This document shows, piece after piece, positions 33,600-43,976 of a stretch of DNA of 64,000 nucleotides. Made by a program: the position numbers and the translations under genes. A model generated the notes under the pieces. That model made no database searches. It worked only from the letters and a program-made list of their open reading frames with translations, and was not told the origin of the DNA. The DNA comes from Bradyrhizobium sediminis (GTDB taxonomy: Bacteria; Pseudomonadota; Alphaproteobacteria; Rhizobiales; Xanthobacteraceae). The stretch lies in assembly GCF_018736085.1 (NCBI RefSeq), contig NZ_CP076134.1, positions 248,001-312,000 of the forward strand, in the 5' to 3' direction. Positions within the stretch are counted from its first letter, which is position 1; every line of letters begins with the position of its first letter.

Positions 33600-33915
33600 G
33601 CACGAAGTCCCACACCGAGTGGTAGTCGACCTTCAGGCCGCGTCCGGCGAGTTCGGCAACGAGCCCGCGTATGGTGAAATCGCTGTCCCTGAGCCGCTGC
33701 GACAGCCAGACCGCGTGGTCTCCCGAAATTGCTTTCGGCTTGTGGCCACCCATCTGGCCAGGCTCAACGCTGCCGGTCTCCTCGACCCGCTGCATCCAGC
33801 CGATGGCCGTGCTGATCGCGACCCCAAACCGCTTGGCGGCCTGATTGCGGGACATCCCTCCCTCAATTGCCGTCACGACACGCTTGCGCAAATCCAGAGA
33901 GTAAGGCTTGCCCAT
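33487..33915 (-). CDS. IS630 transposase, N-terminal HTH part (orfA)
   Basis: The start MGKPYSLDLRKRVVTAIEGGMSRNQAAKRFGVAISTAIGWMQR is the usual paired-type helix-turn-helix of IS630 transposases, which binds the terminal repeats. The second HTH (DFTIRGLVAELAGRGLKVDYHSVWDFVHAEKLSFKKK) leads into the run of A where the frame is lost; the residues after KKK are out of frame. A longer start at 33960 exists, but MGKPYSLDLR is the conserved beginning. Confidence 0.85.
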   Translation of the reverse strand: MGKPYSLDLRKRVVTAIEGGMSRNQAAKRFGVAISTAIGWMQRVEETGSVEPGQMGGHKPKAISGDHAVWLSQRLRDSDFTIRGLVAELAGRGLKVDYHSVWDFVHAEKLSFKKKRGGWRARSSRRGAAAVPVDKVSRSRRS

Positions 33916-34038
33916 ACATGCTGGCCTCCTAACCCAGCCTGCATGGTGAATCAGAAACACGCTGATTTGGGAATCCCAAATCGATTCAACCTAACCCCAT
34001 CCCGCTTTAGCACGCCAGCGCAGGACCAATTTTCCCTT

Positions 34039-34133
34039 GTCATGCCCGGGCTTGGCTTGACCCGGGCATCCATCACACTTCGAAAATCCCCTTGCGAGAA
34101 CGATGGATTGCCGGGTCAAGCCCGGCAATGACG
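34039..34133. repeat. intergenic palindromic repeat, CGTCATGCCCGG family
   Basis: TGTCATGCCCGGGCTTGGCTTGACCCGGGCATCCATC at the left, GATGGATTGCCGGGTCAAGCCCGGCAATGACG at the right. The left half has a five-base duplication (TTGGC) relative to 29887-29977. It lies between the IS630 element and the 3' end of purH. Confidence 0.85.
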
Positions 34134-34140
34134 AGCTGTG

Positions 34141-35733
34141 TTAGTGCCGGAAATGCCTGACGCCGGTGAACACCATGGCGATCCCGGCATCGTCGGCGGC
34201 CTTGATGACCTCGTCGTCGCGGATCGAGCCGCCGGGTTGAATGACCGCGGTGGCGCCGGCCTCGATCGCGACCAACAGCCCGTCGGCAAACGGAAAGAAC
34301 GCGTCGGAGGCGACCACGGAGCCCTTGGTCATGGGCTCAGCCAGCTTCGCTTCGGCGGCGGCATCCTGCGCTTTGCGCGCGGCAATACGCGAGGAATCCA
34401 CCCGGCTCATCTGTCCGGCGCCAATGCCGACAGTGGCGAGATCCTTGGCGTAGATGATGGTGTTGGATTTGACGTGCTTGGCGACGCGGAACGCGAATTT
34501 GAGGTCGCGCAGCTCCGCTTCCGTCGGCGCCCTCTTGGTCACCGTCTTGAGCGTGATGTCATCGACCACGGCGTTGTCGCGGCTCTGTACCAGCAAGCCA
34601 CCGGCGACGGTCTTCGCGGTCAGGCCCGTCGCGCGCGGATCGGGCAGGCTGCCCGCGAGCAGCAGCCGCAAGTTTCGCCGCTTGGCGATGATCGCAATGG
34701 CTTCCTCGGTCGCATCGGGGGCAATGATGACTTCGGTCAAAATTTCGGTGATGACGCGCGCCGTATCGGCATCGAGCGTCCGATTGACGGCGATAATCCC
34801 GCCATACGGCGATTGGGTGTCGCAGGCGAAGGCCTTGCGATAGGCGCTGATGAGGTCGGCGCCCTCGGCGACGCCGCAGGGATTGGCGTGCTTGACGATG
34901 ACGCAGGCCGCGGTGCGCGCCGGATCGAATTCGGCAATGCATTCATAGGCGGCGTCGGTGTCGTTGATGTTGTTGTAGGAGAGTTCCTTGCCCTGCAGCT
35001 GCCGCGCCGTGGCGACGCCCGGGCGCTTGTCGGGCGTGCGGTAGAAAGCGGCGGTCTGGTGCGGGTTCTCGCCGTAGCGCAGCGCCTGGATCAAGCGTCC
35101 GCCGAAGGCGCGATAATCCGGCGCGTCGGTCTTGTTCTGGGCCGCAAACCAGTTCGAGATCGCCGCGTCATAGGAGGCGGTACGGGCATAGGCCTTGGCG
35201 GCGAGACGGCGGCGCAGGGTCAAGGTCGTCGCGCCCTGGTTGGCGGCGAGTTCGTCGAGCACCGCCTGATAGTCCTGCGCCTCGACGACGACCGCAACGT
35301 CGTCGTGGTTCTTCGCCGCGGCGCGGATCATCGCGGGGCCGCCGATGTCGATGTTCTCGATGCACTCCTCGTAGCCGGCGCCCTTGTCGACGGTGGCCTC
35401 GAACGGATAGAGATTGACCACCAGAAGGTCGATCGGCGCGATGCCATGGCTCTTCATCGCCGCGGCATGTTCGGCATTGTCGCGGATCGCCAGCAGTCCG
35501 CCATGCACCTTCGGGTGCAGGGTCTTGACCCGGCCGTCCATCATCTCTGGAAAACCCGTCAGTTCCGAAACGTCCCTGACCTTGAGGCCCGCGGCGACAA
35601 TCGCCTTCGCGGTGCCGCCGGTGGAGACCAGCTCGATGCCGTGGCCGGCCAGCGCGCGGGCGAATTCGATCAGCCCCGATTTGTCCGAAACGGACAACAG
35701 AGCGCGGGTTACGCGGCGCGGACGGTCGGTCAT
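34141..35733 (-). CDS. purH: bifunctional AICAR transformylase/IMP cyclohydrolase
   Basis: 530 aa, catalyses the last two steps of de novo IMP synthesis. The N-terminal cyclohydrolase domain ([59 protein letters not shown]) and the C-terminal transformylase domain ([32 protein letters not shown], with the catalytic Lys-His; [10 protein letters not shown]) are complete. Full length for the family. It is a single-gene unit here, with HigA further upstream on the same strand. Confidence 0.97.
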   Translation of the reverse strand: MTDRPRRVTRALLSVSDKSGLIEFARALAGHGIELVSTGGTAKAIVAAGLKVRDVSELTGFPEMMDGRVKTLHPKVHGGLLAIRDNAEHAAAMKSHGIAPIDLLVVNLYPFEATVDKGAGYEECIENIDIGGPAMIRAAAKNHDDVAVVVEAQDYQAVLDELAANQGATTLTLRRRLAAKAYARTASYDAAISNWFAAQNKTDAPDYRAFGGRLIQALRYGENPHQTAAFYRTPDKRPGVATARQLQGKELSYNNINDTDAAYECIAEFDPARTAACVIVKHANPCGVAEGADLISAYRKAFACDTQSPYGGIIAVNRTLDADTARVITEILTEVIIAPDATEEAIAIIAKRRNLRLLLAGSLPDPRATGLTAKTVAGGLLVQSRDNAVVDDITLKTVTKRAPTEAELRDLKFAFRVAKHVKSNTIIYAKDLATVGIGAGQMSRVDSSRIAARKAQDAAAEAKLAEPMTKGSVVASDAFFPFADGLLVAIEAGATAVIQPGGSIRDDEVIKAADDAGIAMVFTGVRHFRH

Positions 35734-35851
35734 GGGTTCAATCCTGCAAAACAGGCCTGCCCGGTAGCACGGTTTGATGCGGCGTGAAACCGCCGCCGGC
35801 TCGGCACCCTGGAAATTGCGGGGATAGTGGCGTCCAGCTTCCGGAAGGCTT

Positions 35852-36166
35852 TCAGGCGGCCTTTGCCTTGATGGTCGGGATCTGACTTACATCCTCGGTT
35901 TGCTCGGCATGCCAGGTGTCGTAAGCGCTCTGCATCCGGGTCCAAATTCCCGCGCCGTCGCCAAAGAGCTTGCCGAGCCGAACTCCGATAGCGGGGGATA
36001 CAGGCTTTCGTTCCTGCAGGATGTCATAAAGATGCTGGCGCGAAATCCCGAGCAAGCTGGCGATTTCGGCCTTGGTCCGGCCGGTGGCCGGAATAATGTC
36101 ATCGCGAAGCAACGCGCCGGGATGAGTGGGGCAGCGATTCTTGCCGCGCTTTGCCGCATAGGCCAT
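35852..36166 (-). CDS. higA: HigA-family antitoxin (VapI-like HTH), without an adjacent toxin gene
   Basis: 104 aa. [74 protein letters not shown] is the HigA/VapI signature (HPG-x-x-L-x-x-x-x-x-x, then XRE-type HTH). HigA normally follows a RelE-like HigB toxin; here the space upstream (36167-36312) holds only a palindromic repeat and no toxin frame. It may be an orphan antitoxin or a free-standing regulator. Start taken at MAYAAKRGK. Confidence 0.85.
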   Translation of the reverse strand: MAYAAKRGKNRCPTHPGALLRDDIIPATGRTKAEIASLLGISRQHLYDILQERKPVSPAIGVRLGKLFGDGAGIWTRMQSAYDTWHAEQTEDVSQIPTIKAKAA

Positions 36167-36222
36167 GTTTGCTCCTTCGAGCACGATGATATTTGATCGA
36201 AGCCGGACACTCAAACTATACT

Positions 36223-36300
36223 CCGTCATTGCGAGCGCAGCGAAGCAATCCATTGGTGACGTAGCAAGGTTGGATTGCTTCGCTGCGCTCGCAATGACGG
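36223..36300. repeat. palindromic repeat with perfect 30-bp arms
   Basis: The arm at 36223-36252 (CCGTCATTGCGAGCGCAGCG, then AAGCAATCCA) is exactly complementary to 36271-36300, with an 18-base loop. This is a well-preserved copy of the CGTCATTGCGAGCG family. It lies between higA and the heparinase-like gene; a decayed relative may be at 52911-52990. Confidence 0.85.
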
Positions 36301-36312
36301 CCCTTAAACCTC

Positions 36313-38067
36313 CTACAGCGGCAATTCCGGCTCGCGGCGGGCGTTGCGCCTTGCTGCCGTGGTCGAGGCCGACGTCGTCGAGCGAACGAAGCTCCAGCGG
36401 ATCGAGGGGGCGTGCCGAGAATCCTGCCGGATCACGATCTGGGCGGTGCGGCGGGGGCCGTCATTGCCGGCCAGGAACACGCTGTCCTCGAGCTCGACCT
36501 TGTCGTCGAGCGCCTCGAAAGTCCAGACGTCGCGGTTCGGCAGCACCAGCATCACGCCGCGGGCGTCGGAAAGGCGGCTCGCCTTCACCGCGGGGTGCAG
36601 ATGAAATCGCAGCGCGTAGTCGGTTTCGTTGCCCCTGATCCGCCCCCCCGGGGCCGGCGCCACGGTGTCCTCGCCGTCGAGCCTGGAGCCGTCATGCGCG
36701 GCCATCAGCACCCGGCGATGCACCACGCCGAACTTGGCGAGGTAGCCGTCATGCGACGTGGTCAGCAGCACGCCGCTGGCGACCGTCTCGCGATGGCTTT
36801 CGACATGGACCGGGCCGCTGACGATGGGCGAGCCCTGCAGCAGCCGCTTCATCGCCGACAGCTCGACGAACTGGCACGATGAGGTGTCATGGTAGGCCAA
36901 GGTGGAATGCGCCGGCGTGCTGCGCGCAAAGGCGCGCCAGTTGTCGCGCCCGGTGCTGGGCATGCCGCAATTGACGATGATCCGGCTGAGACCGGAGGAC
37001 AATTCGAACGAGAGACAGCCGGCATGGGCGTCGTGGCTGACGCTCGGCGGCGGCGGCGCGCCGGTGTCCATGATGACCGTCATCGCGCCGGCATCGAGGC
37101 GCTGAAAGCCGGTATGCGGCATGTTCGCCATCGGCGCGCCATGAGTGTCGTCATAGGCGAGCAGCGTCGCCAGCAGATCGGACGGCGCGCTGCTCATGCC
37201 GTTGAACAACGCAAAGCTGCCGTCGCCATGGCGGAAGAAGCGCAGCATCGGCATCATGCGGTCAATGGCGTTCAACAGCGCCGCCGGCGGCGCGATGTTG
37301 CGGGCGGCGAAGGTCTGCCGCAGCGGCAGCAGGTCGATCAACAGCTCGATCAGCGCGCCGGGATTGCGCGAGATGTGCCCGCCGTCCGGGAGGATCTGCC
37401 GCTGCAGCTCGTCGGAAAGCTTGCGCGTTGCGGCGCGGATGTGGCGCGCCTGGTTGGCGAGGCAGAGCGAGGCGTAGCATAGCGCGATCAGCACCTGCAG
37501 CCGCGGCACGCCGTCGGCGATGTCGAGCATCGTGTAACGCAAATAGCGGATTTCGCGCGTCAGGCTGCGCAGATAGCGCCGGTAGAATTTGCCGTCGGTG
37601 TCGCCGAGCACCAATGGGGCCTGCGACAGCAGCGAGATGACGCGGCGCGCCAGCACGTCGGCGCGGCGGCCGACCGGGCGCTTGTGCGCCGGATTTGAAA
37701 TCCAGTCGTCAATCAGCGAGCGCGCATTGGCGCGGGTCAGCGCGGTGTCGGCGGCGCGCAAATGCCGCAACCATCCGAAGCCGAGCAGCGCCACCTCCCA
37801 GTCTTCCGACGGCGGCTCGAGATCGAAGATCGAGCGGCCGTGGCAGGTCACGATCTTGCCGGCGAACACGAAGCGGCCGGCATAGATCTCGGCGGCGCGG
37901 GTGGCGTCGGCGGTGCGCAGATCGTGCGGGGCGATGATCAGGCGATCGGTGCGGCCCGGCCATAGCCGCGACAGCGCCACCGAGCCCCCGCTCGCACGCG
38001 CCATCAGGTTCCGCGCGAAGCGGCCCATGATCAGCGTCGAGATACGTCTGCGTTGAGCGACCGACAC
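36313..38067 (-). CDS. heparinase II/III family protein
   Basis: 584 aa with the alginate-lyase-type helical N-terminal domain (WEVALLGFGWLRHLRAADTAL; YLRYTMLDIADGVPRLQVLIALCYASLCLANQ; ILPDGGHISRNPGALIELLIDLLPLRQ) and the beta-sandwich heparinase II/III C-terminal domain (FARSTPAHSTLAYHDTSS; ESHRETVASGVLLTTSHDGYLAKFGVVHRR). It is probably a polysaccharide lyase-like protein; in alphaproteobacteria the substrate is unknown. No clear signal peptide. I take the GTG at 38065-38067 (VSVAQRRR), preceded by AAGGCAAGG; an ATG at 38130 is possible. Confidence 0.85.
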   Translation of the reverse strand: MSVAQRRRISTLIMGRFARNLMARASGGSVALSRLWPGRTDRLIIAPHDLRTADATRAAEIYAGRFVFAGKIVTCHGRSIFDLEPPSEDWEVALLGFGWLRHLRAADTALTRANARSLIDDWISNPAHKRPVGRRADVLARRVISLLSQAPLVLGDTDGKFYRRYLRSLTREIRYLRYTMLDIADGVPRLQVLIALCYASLCLANQARHIRAATRKLSDELQRQILPDGGHISRNPGALIELLIDLLPLRQTFAARNIAPPAALLNAIDRMMPMLRFFRHGDGSFALFNGMSSAPSDLLATLLAYDDTHGAPMANMPHTGFQRLDAGAMTVIMDTGAPPPPSVSHDAHAGCLSFELSSGLSRIIVNCGMPSTGRDNWRAFARSTPAHSTLAYHDTSSCQFVELSAMKRLLQGSPIVSGPVHVESHRETVASGVLLTTSHDGYLAKFGVVHRRVLMAAHDGSRLDGEDTVAPAPGGRIRGNETDYALRFHLHPAVKASRLSDARGVMLVLPNRDVWTFEALDDKVELEDSVFLAGNDGPRRTAQIVIRQDSRHAPSIRWSFVRSTTSASTTAARRNARREPELPL

Positions 38068-38181
38068 GCCTTGCCTTGATCGGGAGGATTCGATGCGAAT
38101 CCTTTTAATCCGGAAACGCGGCCAAGACACCCTCTTGAAAACGGACGAATCAGCGAGGGAGTGCCAAAATCCGGTTTGAAA

Positions 38182-39534
38182 TCAAGATTTAATCAGCCGG
38201 GCGGCGTAAAAGCCATCGAGACCGCCCAGGCGGGGGTCGTCGTGCGGCAGATGGCAGGGCAGGGTGCGCAAATCGCCGTCCGGGGTCAGGATTTCGCTGA
38301 GGCCCGCGACCTCGCCGGCGTCGATCGGGGCGCGGCGCATGCCCGGCTCATTGGCGAGAAGGGTTGAAATGGCCTGCTCGCCTTCTTCCGGTTCAAGCGA
38401 ACAGGTGCAGTAGACCAGCGTCCCGCCCGGCTTGAGCAGCGCGGTGGCCCTTTGCAGCAGCCGTTTCTGCACCGCCATCAGCGCGCCGATATCGGCCTCC
38501 TGCCGCAGCCAGGCCACGTCCGGGTGGCGCCGGATGGTGCCGGTCGAGGCGCAGGGCGCGTCGACCAAGATACCGTCGAAACCACCGCTATTGTTTCCCC
38601 CTTGCCACTCGGCGGCGTCGGCCACCACCGTTTCCGCCTCCAGCGCCAGCCGGGCGAGATTTTCGCGCAGCCGCGCCATGCGGCCGGGCGAACGGTCGAC
38701 CGCGGTGACGCGCGCGCCGGCCTGGATCAGTTGCGCGGTCTTGCCGCCGGGGGCGGCGCAGAGATCGGCGATGGTCTTGCCGGTGATGTCGCCGAACAGG
38801 CGCGCCGGTAAGGCGGCGGCGGCGTCCTGCACCCACCACTGGCCTTCGGCGAAGCCCGGCAGCATCTTCACCGAGCCCTGCAGCAGCGTGCGCACGGTCC
38901 CGGTCGGCAGCGTTTCGCCGTGCAGGCGCGTCGCCCACTGCGCGGGATCGGACTTCACGGTGATATCGAGCGACGGTTCGTGGCTGAGCGCCACCGCCAT
39001 CTCGCGCGCGGTGGTTTCCCCGTAATGCGCGATCCAGCGCGCCAGCAGCCACTCGGGAATATCGAGTGTCTGCGACTTGACCTCGTCGATCAGCGGCTGT
39101 CCTTCGCGCGCGCAGCGGCGCAACACCGCGTTGACGAGCCCCGCATATTTGGCGGCGCGCCGGTCCGACTGCACCAGCCGCACCGACAGGTCGACCGCGG
39201 CGTGATCGGGAACGTCCATCCAGAGAATCTGCGCGGCGCCGATCAGGAGCGCGCTCTGCGCGCGGGGGGCGTCGGTCGGAATGCCGCGATCGAGCAGCCG
39301 CGACAGCACATGGCCGAGCGTGCCGAGCCGCCGCAGGATCGTCGCCACCAGCCGCCGCATCAGGGCGCGGTCGCGATCGGGCAGCGTCTTCAGTCCGGGA
39401 TGGGCGCCGGCGCCATCGAGCTGGTCATCGAGCGTCCGTCGCTTGTGCAGAACGCCGTCGAGAATATCCGCCGCGATCCGCCGCGCCGCTAGACCGGGCA
39501 CCTCGGACGGCATTGCGAATCGTTGAGGAGCCAT
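38182..39534 (-). CDS. RsmB/NOP family RNA cytosine-C5 methyltransferase
   Basis: 450 aa. The N-terminal NusB-like domain (ARRIAADILDGVLHKRRTLDDQL; FVNAVLRR-like GLVNAVLRRCAREGQP) is followed by a SAM-dependent methyltransferase domain with IADLCAAPGGKTAQLIQAGARVTAVDRS, the catalytic-loop VDAPCASTGTIRRHPDVAW and YCTCSLEPEEGEQAI (second Cys). This is the RsmB architecture, which makes m5C967 in 16S rRNA in E. coli; target identity here is inferred. Start at MAPQRFAMPSE (39532-39534). Confidence 0.92.
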   Translation of the reverse strand: MAPQRFAMPSEVPGLAARRIAADILDGVLHKRRTLDDQLDGAGAHPGLKTLPDRDRALMRRLVATILRRLGTLGHVLSRLLDRGIPTDAPRAQSALLIGAAQILWMDVPDHAAVDLSVRLVQSDRRAAKYAGLVNAVLRRCAREGQPLIDEVKSQTLDIPEWLLARWIAHYGETTAREMAVALSHEPSLDITVKSDPAQWATRLHGETLPTGTVRTLLQGSVKMLPGFAEGQWWVQDAAAALPARLFGDITGKTIADLCAAPGGKTAQLIQAGARVTAVDRSPGRMARLRENLARLALEAETVVADAAEWQGGNNSGGFDGILVDAPCASTGTIRRHPDVAWLRQEADIGALMAVQKRLLQRATALLKPGGTLVYCTCSLEPEEGEQAISTLLANEPGMRRAPIDAGEVAGLSEILTPDGDLRTLPCHLPHDDPRLGGLDGFYAARLIKS

Positions 39535-39707
39535 GGAGCGGGAACATCTCGGGAAAAGGGGTGAAGGATCGGCGCGGTTTTGGCCATGCCGCCGAATGGA
39601 CGGCACCTCTGACACGCGAATAAGCCAAATATAAGAATCGCCTTGAAGATTTCACAGTTCGGGCGCGATCTTTATTCCTGAGCCTTGAACCGAGGGGGAT
39701 TGATCCG

Positions 39708-39944
39708 ATGGCTGGAAACGCTGACGCGACGGACGCGTCCTCGCCGCCCGCAACGGCCGTCGCCGTCCCCGAACGCAGGCAACTCACGCCGGCGGCCCAG
39801 CGCGCGCTCGCCGAGGCCGAAGCGCGCCGGCAGGCCGCCGAGGCCAATGCCCGGCCTGCCGCAAGGGAATTGCAGGGACCGAAAGGTCCGGAACCGACGC
39901 GCTATGGCGACTGGGAGAACAAGGGCATCGCCTCGGATTTCTGA
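39708..39944 (+). CDS. DUF1674 (SDHAF4-like) protein
   Basis: 78 aa. The C-terminus ELQGPKGPEPTRYGDWENKGIASDF is the conserved DUF1674 motif shared with mitochondrial SDHAF4, an assembly factor that assists the flavinylated succinate dehydrogenase subunit. The N-terminal half is a charged, Ala-rich helix. Function in bacteria is inferred from the family. It is divergent from the RsmB-like gene and precedes the thermonuclease. Confidence 0.9.
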   Translation: MAGNADATDASSPPATAVAVPERRQLTPAAQRALAEAEARRQAAEANARPAARELQGPKGPEPTRYGDWENKGIASDF

Positions 39945-40009
39945 GCGGGAGCTCTCAGGTCCGGTCGTGGCCCTTGCCGATTTGGGGCGACTCACCCTAG
40001 TTTGGGAAT

Positions 40010-40609
40010 ATGTCCCCATTTAACAGAATAAATACTTATCAGGGCAGGCCACCTTTTCAGAAAAGGTCCTGGCGCCGTCGGCTTTCGGCTGCCCTGCCCT
40101 GGCTATTCGTTTTGGGCGTGGTAGCGGGCACGCTGCTGCCGGTGCGGCGATGGGCGCATTGGCCGGCTTCGGTCTCCTCGCAGCCATCGGCCGACAGCCA
40201 GGCGGCGCGGGATAGCGAAATGGTCTGGAAGAGTGCCGGAAATCCCGGCGTCCGCCACCCGGTCGATGTGATCCGGACCATCGATGGCGACACGTTCGAG
40301 GCGCGGGTGTATCTGCGGCCGGGGCTCGATCTGACGACGCGGGTTCGCTTGCGCGGCATCGATGCGCCGGAGCTGAAGGCGTCCTGTCCGCAGGAATTGC
40401 AGATGGCGGAAGCCGCCGGAGAAGCCTTGCGCAACCTGCTCGGAGAGGGCGAGGTCACGATCTACAATATCGGCCCCGACAAATATAACGGGCGCGTCGT
40501 TGCCGATATCGCGACGCGCCGCACCGACAACGTCTCGGCGGCGCTGGTCGCCAGGGGTTTCGTGCGCAGTTATGGCGGCGGCCGCCGCATCGGCTGGTGT
40601 GCGGGATAA
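40010..40609 (+). CDS. thermonuclease (SNase-like) family protein
   Basis: 199 aa. A membrane anchor or signal region (LPWLFVLGVVAGTLLPVRRWAHW) places the SNase-like OB-fold domain in the periplasm. The domain has VIRTIDGDTFEARV (Asp, calcium-binding), RLRGIDAPEL (Arg and Glu of the active site) and DKYNGRVVADI (second Arg). All catalytic positions known from staphylococcal nuclease appear present, so it may cut DNA or RNA. A terminator follows at once. Confidence 0.87.
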   Translation: MSPFNRINTYQGRPPFQKRSWRRRLSAALPWLFVLGVVAGTLLPVRRWAHWPASVSSQPSADSQAARDSEMVWKSAGNPGVRHPVDVIRTIDGDTFEARVYLRPGLDLTTRVRLRGIDAPELKASCPQELQMAEAAGEALRNLLGEGEVTIYNIGPDKYNGRVVADIATRRTDNVSAALVARGFVRSYGGGRRIGWCAG

Positions 40610-40624
40610 GCCTTCAAACGAAAG

Positions 40625-40646
40625 AGCCGCGCAGCAGCGCGGCTTT
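40625..40646 (+). terminator. intrinsic terminator of the thermonuclease gene
   Basis: AGCCGCGC (40625-40632), loop AGCA, GCGCGGCT (40637-40644), then TTG. A perfect 8-bp GC-rich stem 15 bases after the stop. Confidence 0.75.
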
Positions 40647-40657
40647 GTATGTCCGTG

Positions 40658-40785
40658 CGTCATTCCGGGATGGTCCGAAGGACCAGACCTCAGGTGCGCA
40701 ATTGCGCACCGGGGAATCTCGAGATTCCCCGATGCGCAATTGCGCATCTGAGGTTCGCTCGTTTCACTCGCGCCCCGGAATGACG
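40658..40785. repeat. intergenic palindromic repeat, CGTCATTCCGGG family, nested
   Basis: Outer arms CGTCATTCCGGG and CGCCCCGGAATGACG. Inside, TGCGCAATTGCGCA occurs twice in inverse positions around GGGGAATCTCGAGATTCCCC, itself a perfect 20-base palindrome. It is the most elaborate copy of the family here and lies between converging genes. Confidence 0.85.
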
Positions 40786-40795
40786 AAAGTGGAGC

Positions 40796-41308
40796 TCAGT
40801 GAGTCACGACGACGGTCGTGCCGACGGAGACGCGCTGATAGAGGTCGGTGATATCGGCGTTCAGCATGCGGATGCAGCCATAGGAGACGAAGCCGCCGAC
40901 CGAGCCCGGCATGTTGGTGCCGTGGATGGCGTATTCGCCGCCGGCCAGCGTCATCGCGGCGACGCCCATCGGATTCCGCGGCGAGCCGCCGGGGATCACG
41001 CTCGGCATCGATGGCTTGTCGCGCCTGACTTCGGCGGGTGGCGACCAGGCCGGATTGGTGTACTTGCCGTCGATCCGGGTGGTGCCGGCCCACTGCTTGC
41101 CGGCGCGGCCGACGCCGACGGGATAGCGAACCGCGCGGCCCTGATCGACCACGAAATAGAGACGGCGTTCATGGGTCTTCACCACGATCGTTCCCGGCGA
41201 ATAATCGCCCCGGAAACCGACGATATCCGGCCGCGCCTCGGCCGCGGTCGACAACAGGGTCCCCACCCCGATGGTGGCCGCCAGCGCCACCGCAATCCTC
41301 AACGACAT
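40796..41308 (-). CDS. L,D-transpeptidase (YkuD domain)
   Basis: 170 aa, exported by a signal peptide (MSLRIAVALAATIGVGTLLSTAAEA). YkuD domain with the active-site motif HGTNMPGSVGGFVSYGCIRMLNADI, where the Cys of GCIRM is the nucleophile. It forms 3-3 cross-links in peptidoglycan or attaches proteins to it, in the periplasm. The start at 41306-41308 is chosen because the signal peptide begins there. Bradyrhizobium-type genomes encode many paralogues. Confidence 0.92.
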   Translation of the reverse strand: MSLRIAVALAATIGVGTLLSTAAEARPDIVGFRGDYSPGTIVVKTHERRLYFVVDQGRAVRYPVGVGRAGKQWAGTTRIDGKYTNPAWSPPAEVRRDKPSMPSVIPGGSPRNPMGVAAMTLAGGEYAIHGTNMPGSVGGFVSYGCIRMLNADITDLYQRVSVGTTVVVTH

Positions 41309-41503
41309 CAATCTCTCCACTTTGACGCGGACACCTCTTGCGGGGCCGCCAAATCTTTCAGATCCCGTCCAAAACGCCGGTTTGCCCACGCATTTTTAAC
41401 TGCGTGCCTTAACCAAGCCGTTTCCACGCCGGGCCCGGGGCTCGTTCAATGCGGGGGGAACAAAGAAAATGTTGCAAACAAAGTAAATGACTTGAAAACA
41501 ACA
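41309..41503. other. intergenic region, no gene seen
   Basis: Part of the 320-base space between acs (3' end at 41629) and the L,D-transpeptidase start (41308). It holds the transpeptidase promoter and no convincing frame. The A-rich stretch at 41461-41500 becomes T-rich on the minus strand, next to the hairpin at 41504. Confidence 0.5.
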
Positions 41504-41526
41504 CTCGCCGGGAAACGGCCGGCGAG
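41504..41526 (-). terminator. probable terminator of acs
   Basis: CTCGCCGG (41504-41511) and CCGGCGAG (41519-41526) form a perfect 8-bp stem. Read on the minus strand it is followed by TGTTGTTTTC. It lies about 100 bases beyond the acs stop. Confidence 0.6.
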
Positions 41527-41628
41527 CGCCGGTCGGCCCCTGATGATTGCGTGAGGTTTTCCCGGCACGCGAGCCAACAGGTCGCGCGGATGCGCGATCG
41601 CGGGCTCCGTGCCGCCCCGACCGCGCGT

Positions 41629-43581
<1,953 letters not shown>

Positions 43582-43976
43582 ATTTACCCCTCCACCCCTG
43601 CGGCCAGTGAACGCGAGCACCAAAGCCGTCATTTGTTGCGTCAATTATGCGTGGACCTACCGGCACCGACAAGCGGAAGAAATAGGACCTTAGGTGGGTC
43701 CATCGCCGCTGCGGGATCAAAACTCCGGCCGGGCCGGGGTGGGTGCCGGCTGGACCCGGACAACCTTCACGATCGCGTTTTTCGTTAGTCAAAAATCCTC
43801 TGCATGGCGCCCATTCCAGGCTGAACGGTATTCTGAAACCGTACTGCGCAAGGGATGGGCTGGCGCTCGCGGCCATTACCCCCTAAATGGCCTCCCCGGG
43901 GCCGGGCGCCCCTCCGGAACGAAAGACCGATAAACGGCAGTACCGGACGAACAGTTGGAGTAAGGCGTCTAAAGTC
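43582..43976. other. divergent promoter region of acs and topoisomerase IB, no gene seen
   Basis: 395 bases. No frame here looks coding on either strand; an in-frame extension upstream of topoisomerase IB (from 43887) lacks family similarity. A ribosome-binding GGAGTAAGG is at 43957-43965. No repeat family is recognised. Confidence 0.5.

Larger units (their letters stand above)
32961..34009 (-). mobile_element. IS630-family insertion sequence
   Basis: About 1.05 kb with imperfect 26-base terminal inverted repeats: TAAAGCGTGATGGCATTAGG at 32961 and, inverted, TAAAGCGGGATGGGGTTAGG ending at 34009. Both ends begin with TA, matching the TA target duplication of IS630/Tc1-type elements. It encodes one transposase split in two frames across a run of eight A on the minus strand. 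It is inserted between the van promoter region and a palindromic repeat. Confidence 0.9.

Noticed and set aside
43887..43976. N-terminal extension of topoisomerase IB
   Set aside because: The upstream 30 codons have no family similarity; the ATG pair at 43977 gives a normal start.
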